DNA from: Rothia mucilaginosa
Lineage (GTDB): Bacteria; Actinomycetota; Actinomycetes; Actinomycetales; Micrococcaceae
Reading direction: 5' to 3'
DNA: 64,000 nt
NCBI RefSeq assembly: GCF_001061665.1
Contig: NZ_JVSP01000007.1
Span: forward strand, 62,001 to 126,000
Position numbers and translations under genes: made by a program. Numbering within the stretch: position 1 is the stretch's first letter; each line of letters opens with the position of its first letter. Shown piece after piece: positions 37,026-45,602 of this stretch. The notes beneath the pieces were generated by a model that made no database searches, was not told the origin of the DNA, and saw only the letters and a list, made by a program, of their open reading frames with translations.

Positions 37026-37499
37026 AGGGTTCGGCTGCGCCGGGACTCTTGCAGAGGGCTTCCTCTCTGCAGTGTTTCCGCTGATTGCTGAACGGTTATA
37101 TAGGGATGCGCGAGGCGCTTTGGCCGAACAGGCCGGGGCGCCTCGCGCGTTGCGTTGAGGTCATTTCCGCCTTTTCTCGGTTCGTCGGAGAGGGAGCTTT
37201 TCTTCTCCCGCCCGGGCCTTTCGGCATCCCCGTGCGAGAACGGCCCGGGCGGGGTGTCCAGCATGCTATATGCCTCGAATTTTTTGGCCTCTTTGCGGGA
37301 TTATTTGGCTAAAAACCACCCTGAGTGAACTTAAAGGGGCGGTATCGGGGGTATTCTTGTATTAAGTGTTTTTCTGCGTACGCGGATGGGCGCGCGTCTT
37401 TTTGATGCGGGCCTGCTGTGTGTGCCGGGGAACCTACCAATAAGGTAAGAACTCATTGCACGGGGTCGTACCCCACCAACTATGCAAGGGAGCAATATC
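37026..37499 (+). other. pepA-lpd intergenic region with two hairpins
   Basis: No gene is seen. An 11-bp perfect stem GCGCGAGGCGC/GCGCCTCGCGC (37108-37148) probably terminates pepA, although only GTTG follows. A 12-bp perfect stem CCCGCCCGGGCC/GGCCCGGGCGGG (37207-37253) is also present. The lpd promoter should lie in 37260-37480. Confidence 0.55.
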
Positions 37500-38867
37500 G
37501 TGGCTCAAGAATTCGATATCCTCATCCTCGGCGGCGGTTCCGCTGGTTACTCTGCAGCTATTCGCGCACGCCAGCTGGGCTTCACCGTCGGTCTGATTGA
37601 GAAGGAAAAGGTCGGCGGCACCTGCCTGCACACCGGCTGCATCCCCACCAAGGCCTACCTGCACGCTGCTGAGCTGGCCGAGGACGCACGCGAGGCATCC
37701 AAGGTCGGTGTCAACGCTGTTCTGCAGTCCATCGAGATGGGCAAGGTTCGCGATTACAAGGACGGAATCGTCTCCGGTAAGTTCAAGGGTCTTGCAGGCC
37801 TGCTGAAGATGAAGGGCGTAGAGGTTATCCCCGGCGAGGGTAAGCTGACCGCTCAGGACACCATCACCGTCGGTGGTGTTGAGTACAAGGGTAAGAACAT
37901 TATCCTGGCATCCGGCTCGGTCTCCAAGACCTTCGGTCTGCCCATTGAAGGTCGCGTTCTGACCTCCACTGAGGCACTGGAGATGGACTACCTGCCCAAG
38001 AGCGCTATCGTGCTCGGTGGCGGCGTGATTGGTTGCGAGTTCGCATCCATGTGGAACGCTATGGGCGTTGACGTCACCATCATCGAGGGCCTGCCGAACC
38101 TGGTTCCCAACGAGGACCCGGCAATCATCAAGGTTCTGGAGCGTGCGTTCAAGAAGCGCGGCATCAAGTTCAACACCGGCACCCTCTTCGAGAAGGTTGA
38201 GCAGGACGCTAACGGTGCTAAGGTCACCCTGGCTGACGGCAAGGTCTTCGAGGCAGAGATCGTTCTGGTCGCTGTTGGTCGTGGCCCGAACACCGCAAAC
38301 ATGGGCTACGAGGAGCAGGGCATCCCCATGGATCGCGGCTTCGTCCTGGCTAACGAGCGCCTGCACACCGGCGTTGGCAACATCTACGCTATTGGTGACA
38401 TCGTCCCCGGCGTTCAGCTGGCTCACCGCGGTTACCAGCAGGGTATCTTCGTTGCTGAGGAAATCGCTGGCCTGAACCCCACCATCGTTGAAGACATCAA
38501 CATCCCCAAGGTCACCTTCTGCGATCCCGAGATTGCATCCGTCGGTTACTCCGAGCCCAAGGCTAAGGAGAAGTTCGGCGCTGAGAACGTTGAGACCGCT
38601 GAGTACAACCTGGCTGGTAACGGTAAGTCCTCTATCCTCGGTGCTACCGGTATCGTGAAGGTTGTCCGCCAGAAGGACGGCCCCATCGTTGGTGTTCACG
38701 CTATTGGTAAGCGCATGGGTGAGCAGATTGGTGAGGCTCAGATGTGGGTTGCTTGGGAAGCATTCCCCGAGGACGTCGCTAAGTTCGTCCACGCACACCC
38801 GACTCAGAACGAGTCTCTGGGTGAGGCAGCAATGCTCCTGAACGGCACCCCGCTGCACAGCGCATAA
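37500..38867 (+). CDS. lpd: Dihydrolipoyl dehydrogenase (E3)
   Basis: This FAD enzyme reoxidises dihydrolipoyl groups of 2-oxoacid dehydrogenase complexes with NAD+. The 455 residues carry the FAD motif ILGGGSAGYSAAIRA, the redox disulfide GGTCLHTGCIPTK, the second nucleotide-binding GGGVIGCEFASMW, and the C-terminal dimer-interface HAHPTQNESLGEA with the catalytic His. The GTG at 37500 has GGGAG 6-7 nt upstream; an ATG 18 nt earlier in frame overlaps that site. The E2 gene follows about 200 bp later, with lipB/lipA close by and kgd 18 kb away. Confidence 0.96.
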   Translation: MAQEFDILILGGGSAGYSAAIRARQLGFTVGLIEKEKVGGTCLHTGCIPTKAYLHAAELAEDAREASKVGVNAVLQSIEMGKVRDYKDGIVSGKFKGLAGLLKMKGVEVIPGEGKLTAQDTITVGGVEYKGKNIILASGSVSKTFGLPIEGRVLTSTEALEMDYLPKSAIVLGGGVIGCEFASMWNAMGVDVTIIEGLPNLVPNEDPAIIKVLERAFKKRGIKFNTGTLFEKVEQDANGAKVTLADGKVFEAEIVLVAVGRGPNTANMGYEEQGIPMDRGFVLANERLHTGVGNIYAIGDIVPGVQLAHRGYQQGIFVAEEIAGLNPTIVEDINIPKVTFCDPEIASVGYSEPKAKEKFGAENVETAEYNLAGNGKSSILGATGIVKVVRQKDGPIVGVHAIGKRMGEQIGEAQMWVAWEAFPEDVAKFVHAHPTQNESLGEAAMLLNGTPLHSA

Positions 38868-39072
38868 TCCAGGCGCACATATTTTTACTGGCTGATGTTT
38901 TTCGCGTCGGCTTAGTTACGACCTTTCAGGTCAAGGCGGTGACGGGCGTATCCGCTGAACAACGCCCCGCACCCGGATGCGTGCTCCCCGGTTCTGAACC
39001 GGGCGCGCGCGTCCGGGTTGCCGCCCCACATTTTTCTAGTTCAAGCATTCACCAAGGAGAACGGGAAAGATT

Positions 39073-40731
39073 ATGTCCCACACCGTAGTACTGCCCGCAC
39101 TGGGCGAGTCCGTGACCGAGGGTACCGTCACCCGCTGGCTCGTAGAGGTCGGCGACACCATTGAGGTTGACGCTCCCCTGGTTGAGGTTTCCACCGACAA
39201 GGTTGACACCGAGGTTCCCTCCCCCGTAGCAGGCGTTGTCGAGCAGATTCTCGTCCCCGAGGACGAGGACGTCGAGGTCGGCGCTGCTCTGGCTATCATT
39301 GGCGACGGTTCCGGCGCTGCTGCTCCGGTTGCTCCCGCCGCTGCCGCTGCACCCGCAGCTCCCGCTCCGGCTGCTGAGGCTCCCGCAGCACCCGCTCCGG
39401 CTGCTCCCGCCGCTGGCTCCGCTTCCGGCACCGAGGTCCTGCTGCCCGCACTGGGCGAGTCCGTGACCGAGGGCACCGTGACCCGCTGGCTGAAGGAAGT
39501 TGGCGAGCAGGTTGAGGTTGACGAGCCCCTGGTTGAGGTTTCCACCGACAAGGTTGACACCGAGGTTCCCTCCCCCGTTGCAGGTACCCTGCTCGAGATC
39601 CGCATCCCCGAGGATGAGGACGCAGAGGTTGGCCAGGTCCTGGCTATCATCGGTGACGCTTCCGCTGCTGCTGCTCCCGCCGCTCCGGCTCCCGCAGCTG
39701 CTCCGGCCGCTCCCGCAGCTCCCGCCGCACCTGCCGCACCGGCTGCTGCTCCCGCCGCACCTGCCGCTCCGGCAGCTGCTGAGGGTGAGGCATACGTGAC
39801 CCCGCTGGTCCGTAAGCTCGCTAAGGACAACGGCATCGACCTGTCCACCGTGAAGGGCACCGGTGTTGGTGGCCGCATCCGCAAGCAGGATGTTCAGGCT
39901 GCTATCGCCGCTAAGGGTTCCGCTGCTCCCGCCGCTGCTGCACCCGCTGCAGCTGCTGCTCCGGCTGCTGGTTCCGCAAAGGCACCGCACACCTTCGAGG
40001 TTTCCCCCAAGCGTGGCACCGTCGAGAAGACCGCACGCATCCGCCAGGTCATCGCAAAGCGTATGCGCGAGTCTCTGGACATCTCCACCCAGCTGACCCA
40101 GGTCACCGAGGTTGACGTGACCCGCGTTGTCCAGCTGCGTGCAAAGGCTAAGGACGGCTTCGTTGCTCGCGAGGGCGCAAAGCTGACCTTCCTGCCCTTC
40201 TTCGTCCAGGCAACCGCTGAGGCTCTGCAGCAGCACCCCGCTCTGAACGCTTCCATGACCGAGGACTACAAGCAGATTACCTACCACGGCTCCGAGAACA
40301 TCGCTATTGCTGTGGACACCCCCAAGGGTCTGCTGGTTCCCGTCATCAAGAACGCTTCCGACCTGGGCATTGCTGGCCTGGCAAAGGCTATCGCCGACCT
40401 GGGTGGCCGCGCACGTACCGGCGACATCTCCCCCGAGGAGCTGTCGGGTTCGACCTTCACCATCACCAACATTGGTTCCTTCGGTGCACTGTTCGACACC
40501 CCGATCATCAACCAGCCGAACGTTGCAATCCTCGGTACCGGTTCGATTGTGAAGCGCCCCATGGTTATCCAGGATGCAGACGGTAACGACGTTATCGCTA
40601 TCCGCTCCATGTGCTACCTGTCCCTCACCTACGACCACCGCGTGGTCGACGGTGCAGACGCAGGTCGCTTCCTGCGCACCGTCAAGACCCGCCTGGAGGA
40701 GGCAAACTTCGAGTCCGAGCTGGGTCTCTAA
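39073..40731 (+). CDS. Dihydrolipoyl acyltransferase (E2) with two lipoyl domains
   Basis: The 552 residues have lipoyl domain 1 (about 2-78), an Ala/Pro linker, lipoyl domain 2 (about 119-195), a long Ala/Pro linker, the E3-binding domain ([16 protein letters not shown], about 238-275) and the acyltransferase catalytic domain with [15 protein letters not shown] near the end. Both lipoyl domains carry [13 protein letters not shown], with the lipoylated Lys. In actinobacteria one such E2 can serve pyruvate dehydrogenase and, together with lipoyl-free Kgd, 2-oxoglutarate dehydrogenase; it is often annotated SucB or AceF. Lpd is just upstream and the lipoylation genes lie downstream. The start ATG at 39073 is preceded by AAGGAGAACGGG. 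Confidence 0.93.
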   Translation: MSHTVVLPALGESVTEGTVTRWLVEVGDTIEVDAPLVEVSTDKVDTEVPSPVAGVVEQILVPEDEDVEVGAALAIIGDGSGAAAPVAPAAAAAPAAPAPAAEAPAAPAPAAPAAGSASGTEVLLPALGESVTEGTVTRWLKEVGEQVEVDEPLVEVSTDKVDTEVPSPVAGTLLEIRIPEDEDAEVGQVLAIIGDASAAAAPAAPAPAAAPAAPAAPAAPAAPAAAPAAPAAPAAAEGEAYVTPLVRKLAKDNGIDLSTVKGTGVGGRIRKQDVQAAIAAKGSAAPAAAAPAAAAAPAAGSAKAPHTFEVSPKRGTVEKTARIRQVIAKRMRESLDISTQLTQVTEVDVTRVVQLRAKAKDGFVAREGAKLTFLPFFVQATAEALQQHPALNASMTEDYKQITYHGSENIAIAVDTPKGLLVPVIKNASDLGIAGLAKAIADLGGRARTGDISPEELSGSTFTITNIGSFGALFDTPIINQPNVAILGTGSIVKRPMVIQDADGNDVIAIRSMCYLSLTYDHRVVDGADAGRFLRTVKTRLEEANFESELGL

Positions 40732-40819
40732 GACCTGCACAGACTCAAGGAAGTTTCCTTGTGGCGGTACCCTGACGGGTAACCGAGCGTAGCTCCGCCG
40801 GTTTTTCCGGTGGGCGTGT

Positions 40820-40866
40820 AAAAGCGGCGGTCCCATCCACTTCGGTGGGTGGGACCGCCGCTTTTG
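40820..40866 (+). terminator. Bidirectional terminator between the E2 and pseudokinase genes
   Basis: AAAAGCGGCGGTCCCA / TGGGACCGCCGCTTTT forms a 16-bp perfect stem, with Ts on the + side and As on the other, between convergent genes. Confidence 0.88.
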
Positions 40867-40885
40867 TGTTCCCGCAAAGCCGCGG

Positions 40886-42379
40886 TTATACGGGTTCGGC
40901 GCGGACGATTTCCCAGCCTTGCTCTCCACGGTGCAGCTCGAAAATAACTTTTTGGCGGGTGATCCCATTTTCTTCGCTGAGTTTGCGGGCCTGCTTCTCC
41001 TCAGCGCTGGGCCGGTATCCCGATGCCGAAACCACCGCGACGATGCGCAGGTCTTCCCCGCCTCCGGCGGAATCTTCGATGCTTTCGAGAATGAGCTCGG
41101 CGCCGCCTCGGGCGCGGCGTTCACGGTTGCGCTGGTCGAGAAGGGCCCTCAGCACCGCCTCTGGGTTTTCGCGTTCCCCCGCCGCCGATACGTCGGGAGC
41201 ATCGCGTGCCGTGGGGGATTCACCGGAGGCGGCGTGCACCTGAGCCGAGGCTTCTACCTCTCCCCCGTTGAGAGTCAGCATGCCGGCAGAGGTCGCGAGC
41301 GCGGCCAGGGTCAGCGCGGTGGCCCCGAGCCGCATCGGGGTGTTAAGCCGCAAGCCTTTGGCGATTTTCTTGTCAGCTCCTGTGTCGGCGTTTACGAGCC
41401 GTCGGGCGAGGTGGGTAGCGGGTGGGCGGGCTCTCCCGGGGGTGTGCCTCCCCGACTTTCCGCGTTGTGTCACCATCCCGCGGGTTTCTAAGAATTTGCG
41501 GACCTTTTCTCGGGTCTTCTCGAGCGGGGTGTCCCGCGCGCTATCCTCTCGTTCCGGAGCGGCGGGAATCAGCATCCGGGCCCGTTCGGAGCAGCTGAGG
41601 TACACGTTAATGGGCCTGGAGTCGAGGTCAAGATCAAGCACGGGGTTCAGACCGATGCGGGCCAGCCGGGCGGCCGGGGCATCCAGCAGGTACTCGAGGG
41701 CACGGCCGAGGTTTCGAGCCCGGTCGGTGCTCCAATCGGCGCCCCGGTCGGCTTCGGTTTTTGTTCCGGGGCCGAGGCGCAGGCTGAGGGGCACGCGGGC
41801 CTCGGCCGGTTCGGGGTCGTGCCCGCAGGCGGCGCGCCATAGCAGGGCTGCGGCGGAGCGCACGTACTCGCCCGCCCACGCGTAGCTTGTGGGTTCTGCG
41901 TTCTTTTGGGGAGCGGGTTCCGCGGCAATATAGGAGCTCTCCGGGAGCAGCAGTCGGGGCTTGCCTCCGGCCGTGAGTCCCACGTACTCGGCAGAGATTA
42001 CTCCGTACCGCTCCCCCGCTTCGCGCAGGGTCTCGATGGCCTCGTGCAGAGAGCGGGCCAGGGTCACGAGCTCTTCGATTTCTAGCGGGCGCAGGGCCAG
42101 CAGCCGGTCCAGGGTTCCCGCATCAAGCGGTTCGTAGTAGAGGCTCACCGTGTTGTTCTCGCCCGAGGGGCCGCTCATCCCGCAGAGCCGCGCGAGTCCT
42201 GGACCGTTTGCGGGCCTCGGGGTTATCGATTTCCCCGGGATCTTGAAGATGCGCCGGGTGTAGCGCCCCGGGCGCAGAGCCGGTTCGACGCGCATCTCTA
42301 AGGGGCAATCGACAATGTTCAGGGTGCCCACGGCGGGGTTTCCGATGGTTTCGAGCAGGAATACTTCATCGTTATTCAT
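40886..42379 (-). CDS. Membrane-anchored kinase-like protein (apparent pseudokinase)
   Basis: The 497 residues look like a degenerate Ser/Thr kinase. The segment SLYYEPLDAGTLDRLLALRP followed by VTLARSLHEAIETLREAG resembles the kinase hinge and alpha-E helix. The next part, RYGVISAEYVGLTAGGKPRL then LLPESSY, occupies the catalytic and activation loops, but the HRD-like His-Gly-Asp and the DFG are gone. I also see no glycine-rich loop or VAIK lysine. A cytoplasmic linker rich in Arg/Lys leads to one membrane helix (PMRLGATALTLAALATSAGM, about residue 350) and a ~120-residue external domain. I infer a non-catalytic scaffold or sensor. It lies between the E2 and lipB genes, on the opposite strand to both. 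Confidence 0.62.
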   Translation of the reverse strand: MNNDEVFLLETIGNPAVGTLNIVDCPLEMRVEPALRPGRYTRRIFKIPGKSITPRPANGPGLARLCGMSGPSGENNTVSLYYEPLDAGTLDRLLALRPLEIEELVTLARSLHEAIETLREAGERYGVISAEYVGLTAGGKPRLLLPESSYIAAEPAPQKNAEPTSYAWAGEYVRSAAALLWRAACGHDPEPAEARVPLSLRLGPGTKTEADRGADWSTDRARNLGRALEYLLDAPAARLARIGLNPVLDLDLDSRPINVYLSCSERARMLIPAAPEREDSARDTPLEKTREKVRKFLETRGMVTQRGKSGRHTPGRARPPATHLARRLVNADTGADKKIAKGLRLNTPMRLGATALTLAALATSAGMLTLNGGEVEASAQVHAASGESPTARDAPDVSAAGERENPEAVLRALLDQRNRERRARGGAELILESIEDSAGGGEDLRIVAVVSASGYRPSAEEKQARKLSEENGITRQKVIFELHRGEQGWEIVRAEPV

Positions 42380-42382
42380 GGC

Positions 42383-42440
42383 TTAATACTATCAAATTAC
42401 ATTAAATAATTTCATTAAATACCCAAAGATAAAATTAAAC
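42383..42440. other. Very A+T-rich patch upstream of the pseudokinase gene
   Basis: Roughly 58 bp of nearly pure A+T in a G+C-rich window, with a direct repeat CATTAAAT at 42401-42408 and 42414-42421. It probably holds the pseudokinase promoter (minus strand) and could bind a regulator or nucleoid protein. Confidence 0.6.
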
Positions 42441-42570
42441 CTCTAAGCCCTAGTCTTCAGCACCGCTCACCTACCAGTACACAAGGTATTGTGTCGCCCC
42501 GTGTTCGCTCATCATATAATTCAGGGCGACCTAATTTTCATCAGCTCATCCGCGGGTCTAAGGTAGAGGT

Positions 42571-43242
42571 ATGTCTGTGACTATTGAACGAGTGGGCTTC
42601 GCCCCGAACTATGTGAACTATGTCGAGTGCCTCGAGGACCAGTACCGCATCCATGATGAGGTGGCCAACCGCACCCGCCAGAACACCATTCTTCTACTGG
42701 AGCACGAGCCCGTCATCACGGCCGGAAAGCGCACCGAAGACCACGAGTACCCCGCAGACAAATCCACCCCGGTCGTCAAGATTGACCGCGGCGGCAAGCT
42801 CACCTGGCACGGTCCGGGCCAGCTGACCGCCTACCCCATCCTTCGCCTACCCGAACCCATCGACGTGGTGGCCTACGTGCGCATTGTCGAGGAGATTATC
42901 ATCAACGTCCTGGCGGGCCTGGGTATCAAGGGTGAGCGCGTCGAGGGCCGCAGCGGTGTATGGATTCTGGGCGATGGCAAGACCCAGGATAAGAAGATCG
43001 CCGCCCTGGGCATGCGCGTTTCGCGTAACACCACCATGCACGGCTTCGCCATCAACTGCTGCAACGATCTTGAGCCCTTCGCTCAGTTCATCCCCTGCGG
43101 CATTAGCGATGCGGGCGTCACCTCGATTTCTGAGCAGCTGGGTCGCACCGTTACCCCCGCCGAAATCCTGGAGCCGCTGGAGGCCGAGCTGGTGAAGTAC
43201 CAGGACCGCCTGGCCGAATCCTTCGAGCCGGTCAGCACCTAA
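42571..43242 (+). CDS. lipB: Octanoyltransferase
   Basis: This enzyme transfers octanoate from acyl-carrier protein to the lipoyl domains of E2 and other targets, the first step of endogenous lipoylation. The 223 residues carry RGGKLTWHGPGQLTAYPI, the catalytic Lys in KKIAALGMRVS and the catalytic Cys in FIPCGISDAGVTS, all intact. The start ATG at 42571 is preceded by only a weak GGTAGAGG. lipA follows 120 bp downstream with its own promoter-like boxes. Its substrates, the E2 lipoyl domains, are encoded 2 kb away. Confidence 0.96.
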   Translation: MSVTIERVGFAPNYVNYVECLEDQYRIHDEVANRTRQNTILLLEHEPVITAGKRTEDHEYPADKSTPVVKIDRGGKLTWHGPGQLTAYPILRLPEPIDVVAYVRIVEEIIINVLAGLGIKGERVEGRSGVWILGDGKTQDKKIAALGMRVSRNTTMHGFAINCCNDLEPFAQFIPCGISDAGVTSISEQLGRTVTPAEILEPLEAELVKYQDRLAESFEPVST

Positions 43243-43282
43243 GCGGCCGGTTCGTCACCTATACGTCATATATTAAACTCAC

Positions 43283-43311
43283 TTACACTTACGCCGCACC
43301 GGGCGTAGAAT
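43283..43311 (+). promoter_or_regulatory. Putative promoter of lipA
   Basis: TTACAC (43283-43288), 17 bp, TAGAAT (43306-43311), in the lipB-lipA gap. Confidence 0.6.
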
Positions 43312-43362
43312 AGGACGTGGCCCGATTGAGCAGAGGGCACGTCGAACCCAAGGAGAAGACCT

Positions 43363-44370
43363 TTGAGCACCAAGCCTGACGGACGCAAGCTGCTGCGCGT
43401 GGAGGCTCGCAACGCCGAGACTCCCATCGAGAAGAAGCCTCACTGGATTAAGACCAAGGCCATTGTCGGCCCCGAGTACAACGAGATGCGCGAGCTGGCT
43501 CGTGGCCAGGGTCTGCACACCGTGTGTGAAGAGGCCGGTTGCCCCAACATCTACGAGTGCTGGGAGGACCGTGAGGCAACCTACCTGATTGGCGGCTCCG
43601 AGTGCACCCGTCGTTGCGACTTCTGCAACATTGCGACGGGTAAGCCCGTCGCTGTGGACTACGCTGAGCCTTTCAAGGTGGCAAAGAACGTGAAGGTCAT
43701 GGGTCTGCGCTACGCTACCGTGACCGGCGTGGCCCGTGACGATCTGGAAGACGGCGGTGCGTGGCTGTACGCAGAGACCACCCGCCAGATTCACAAGATG
43801 TGCCCGAACACCGGCGTCGAGATGCTCGTCCCCGACTTCAAGGGTGTTCCCGAGCACGTCCAGAAGGTGATTGACGCGAAGCCCGAGGTGTTCGCCCACA
43901 ACCTGGAGACCGTTCCCCGTATCTTCCGCCAGATTCGCCCGGCGTTCCGTTACGAGCGTTCCCTGGATGTCATCACCCAAGCTAAGGAAGGCGGCATGGT
44001 CACCAAGTCCAACCTGATTCTGGGCATGGGCGAGACCGACGACGAGATTTACGAGGCGCTGTGCGACCTGCACGATGCCGGCTGTGACATCATTACCCTC
44101 ACCCAATACCTGCGCCCCGGCCCGCTCTTCCACCCCATCGAGCGTTGGGTGAAGCCGCAGCAGTTCGTGGACTTCGCAAACATGGCTGAGGAGATTGGCT
44201 TCGCCGGCGTTATGGCCGGCCCGATGGTTCGTTCTTCCTACCGCGCGGGTCGCCTGTGGGCTCGCGCGATGCGCAAGAACGGCTACCCCATCCCCGAGAA
44301 CCTGGCTCACATCGAGAGTGAGGGCGCTGCCCTGCAGGAAGCCTCCTCTCTGGTGGCTGCGGGCTACTAA
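43363..44370 (+). CDS. lipA: Lipoyl synthase
   Basis: This radical-SAM enzyme inserts two sulfurs into protein-bound octanoyl groups. The 335 residues have the auxiliary-cluster cysteines in [12 protein letters not shown], the radical-SAM motif CTRRCDFC near residue 88, and the C-terminal RSSYRAG containing the cluster-ligating Ser. The start is a TTG at 43363 with AAGGAG about 7 nt upstream. A DUF4191 gene follows, as in many actinobacteria. Confidence 0.96.
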   Translation: MSTKPDGRKLLRVEARNAETPIEKKPHWIKTKAIVGPEYNEMRELARGQGLHTVCEEAGCPNIYECWEDREATYLIGGSECTRRCDFCNIATGKPVAVDYAEPFKVAKNVKVMGLRYATVTGVARDDLEDGGAWLYAETTRQIHKMCPNTGVEMLVPDFKGVPEHVQKVIDAKPEVFAHNLETVPRIFRQIRPAFRYERSLDVITQAKEGGMVTKSNLILGMGETDDEIYEALCDLHDAGCDIITLTQYLRPGPLFHPIERWVKPQQFVDFANMAEEIGFAGVMAGPMVRSSYRAGRLWARAMRKNGYPIPENLAHIESEGAALQEASSLVAAGY

Positions 44371-44398
44371 GCCGTTTCAGATTCCGTCTGAAGCGTGG

Positions 44399-44445
44399 AG
44401 GCTCCCCAAACCGGTATTCAGCTGGTATTCGGGGAGCCTTCCCTT
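44399..44445 (+). terminator. Terminator of lipA
   Basis: The stem AGGCTCCCC / GGGGAGCCT is followed by TCCCTT, about 30 bp past the lipA stop. Confidence 0.7.
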
Positions 44446-44572
44446 ATGCCCCGGCCATTGTGCGGGTAGGGTAAACTAGATAAATTGCAGGCACACTGCA
44501 TCGTTACGTCACTATGGTTCCGTGAGCGTTTGAGGCGCTTCGGGATCGCGGAAGAACCACCGAGGAAGAATC

Positions 44573-45289
44573 GTGGCAGATAAGCGCGAAGAGAAGAAAA
44601 AGAAGAAGGAACGCACTCCGGGCACCTTTGCCCAGATGAAGCAGGTCTACCAGATGACCAAGAAGTCCGACCCGAATATCGGTTGGATTCTGAGCCTGGC
44701 CGCCCTGGGCACTCTCCTGGTCTTTATCCTCATCGGCGTTGCCCTGGGTAACTGGATTACCTTCCTTATTCTGGGTCTGGGTGCCGCCGCCGTTGTGGCC
44801 ATGCTGATTCTGAGCCGTCGCGCGGAGGCCGCCGCCTTCTCGCAGATTGAGGGTCAGCCCGGCCGAAGCGGTGCAGCTATGAACTCGGTGCGTCGCGGCT
44901 GGCAGGTTGAGGAGCAGCCGGTGGCCGCTAACCGCAACCAGGATATGGTGTTCCGTGCGCTGGGCCGCCCCGGCATCGTACTGGTGACCGAAGGTCCCCA
45001 CAGCCGCGTGAATGTCCTGGTGAACACCGAGAAGAAGCACCTGAACCGTGTGGCTCCCGGCGTGCCCGTGCACGTGATTGAGACCGGCCACGATGAGGGC
45101 CAGGTGGAGCTCAAGGACGTCGTGAAGACCATGAACAAGCTGCCCAAGGCTCTGACCCAGCAGGAGGTGCAGGCGGTGGGCGGTCGTTTGAAGACCCTGA
45201 ACCACATGCGCAACCCGATGAACGGTCTGCCCAAGGGCGTCGACCCGATGCGTGCGCGCCCCGATCGTCGCGCGATGCGCGGCCGCTAG
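44573..45289 (+). CDS. DUF4191 family membrane protein
   Basis: The 238 residues start with a Lys/Glu-rich cytoplasmic segment (DKREEKKKKKERTPG), then two close membrane helices (IGWILSLAALGTLLVFILIG and NWITFLILGLGAAAVVAMLI), then a ~130-residue soluble C-terminal domain ending in a basic tail. It matches the DUF4191 family conserved downstream of lipA in Actinobacteria; the function is unknown. The start is the GTG at 44573. In many relatives an RDD-family membrane protein gene follows before glnA; here there is none, only a terminator. Confidence 0.88.
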   Translation: MADKREEKKKKKERTPGTFAQMKQVYQMTKKSDPNIGWILSLAALGTLLVFILIGVALGNWITFLILGLGAAAVVAMLILSRRAEAAAFSQIEGQPGRSGAAMNSVRRGWQVEEQPVAANRNQDMVFRALGRPGIVLVTEGPHSRVNVLVNTEKKHLNRVAPGVPVHVIETGHDEGQVELKDVVKTMNKLPKALTQQEVQAVGGRLKTLNHMRNPMNGLPKGVDPMRARPDRRAMRGR

Positions 45290-45298
45290 GCAATACTA

Positions 45299-45335
45299 GG
45301 CCCCGACCTCTCCCCGCGGAGGGTCGGGGCCTTCG
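45299..45335 (+). terminator. Terminator of the DUF4191 gene
   Basis: A near-perfect 10-bp stem GGCCCCGACC / GGTCGGGGCC is followed by TTCGTTG, 9 bp past the stop. Confidence 0.8.
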
Positions 45336-45433
45336 TTGTACCCGGGGTCGTTATTGCCGGTGGCGTTCCGCTGCCACCGGGCGCGAAAGATGAGACACAG
45401 AAAAAACAGAGATGTTACCTGTTTCCCAAATTT

Positions 45434-45484
45434 GTAACATTGACGAAACACGTTAGTCATGCACCCGAAAAAAATACCTACTAT
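45434..45484 (+). promoter_or_regulatory. GlnR-like operator at the glnA promoter
   Basis: Four 5-mers spaced exactly 11 bp apart read GTAAC (45434), GAAAC (45445), GTCAT (45456) and GAAAA (45467). This is the a-b-a-b arrangement of actinobacterial GlnR boxes (gTnAC-n6-GaAAC repeated). The likely -10 TACTAT is at 45479-45484, so the site covers the -35 region. Confidence 0.75.
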
Positions 45485-45602
45485 GCTGGATATGTCCGGG
45501 TGATTCGTGATTCGCCCGAAACCGACACTAGACAAACAGGTTGAGGTGTCGCGGCGGGTTACTATTCCTCCTCCGCACTCAATCAAACAAGGAGCAGTCC
45601 TC

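Noticed and set aside
39049-41124. 691-residue open frame antisense to the E2 gene
   Set aside because: It is a Gly/Ser-rich shadow of the Ala/Pro-rich E2 linkers.
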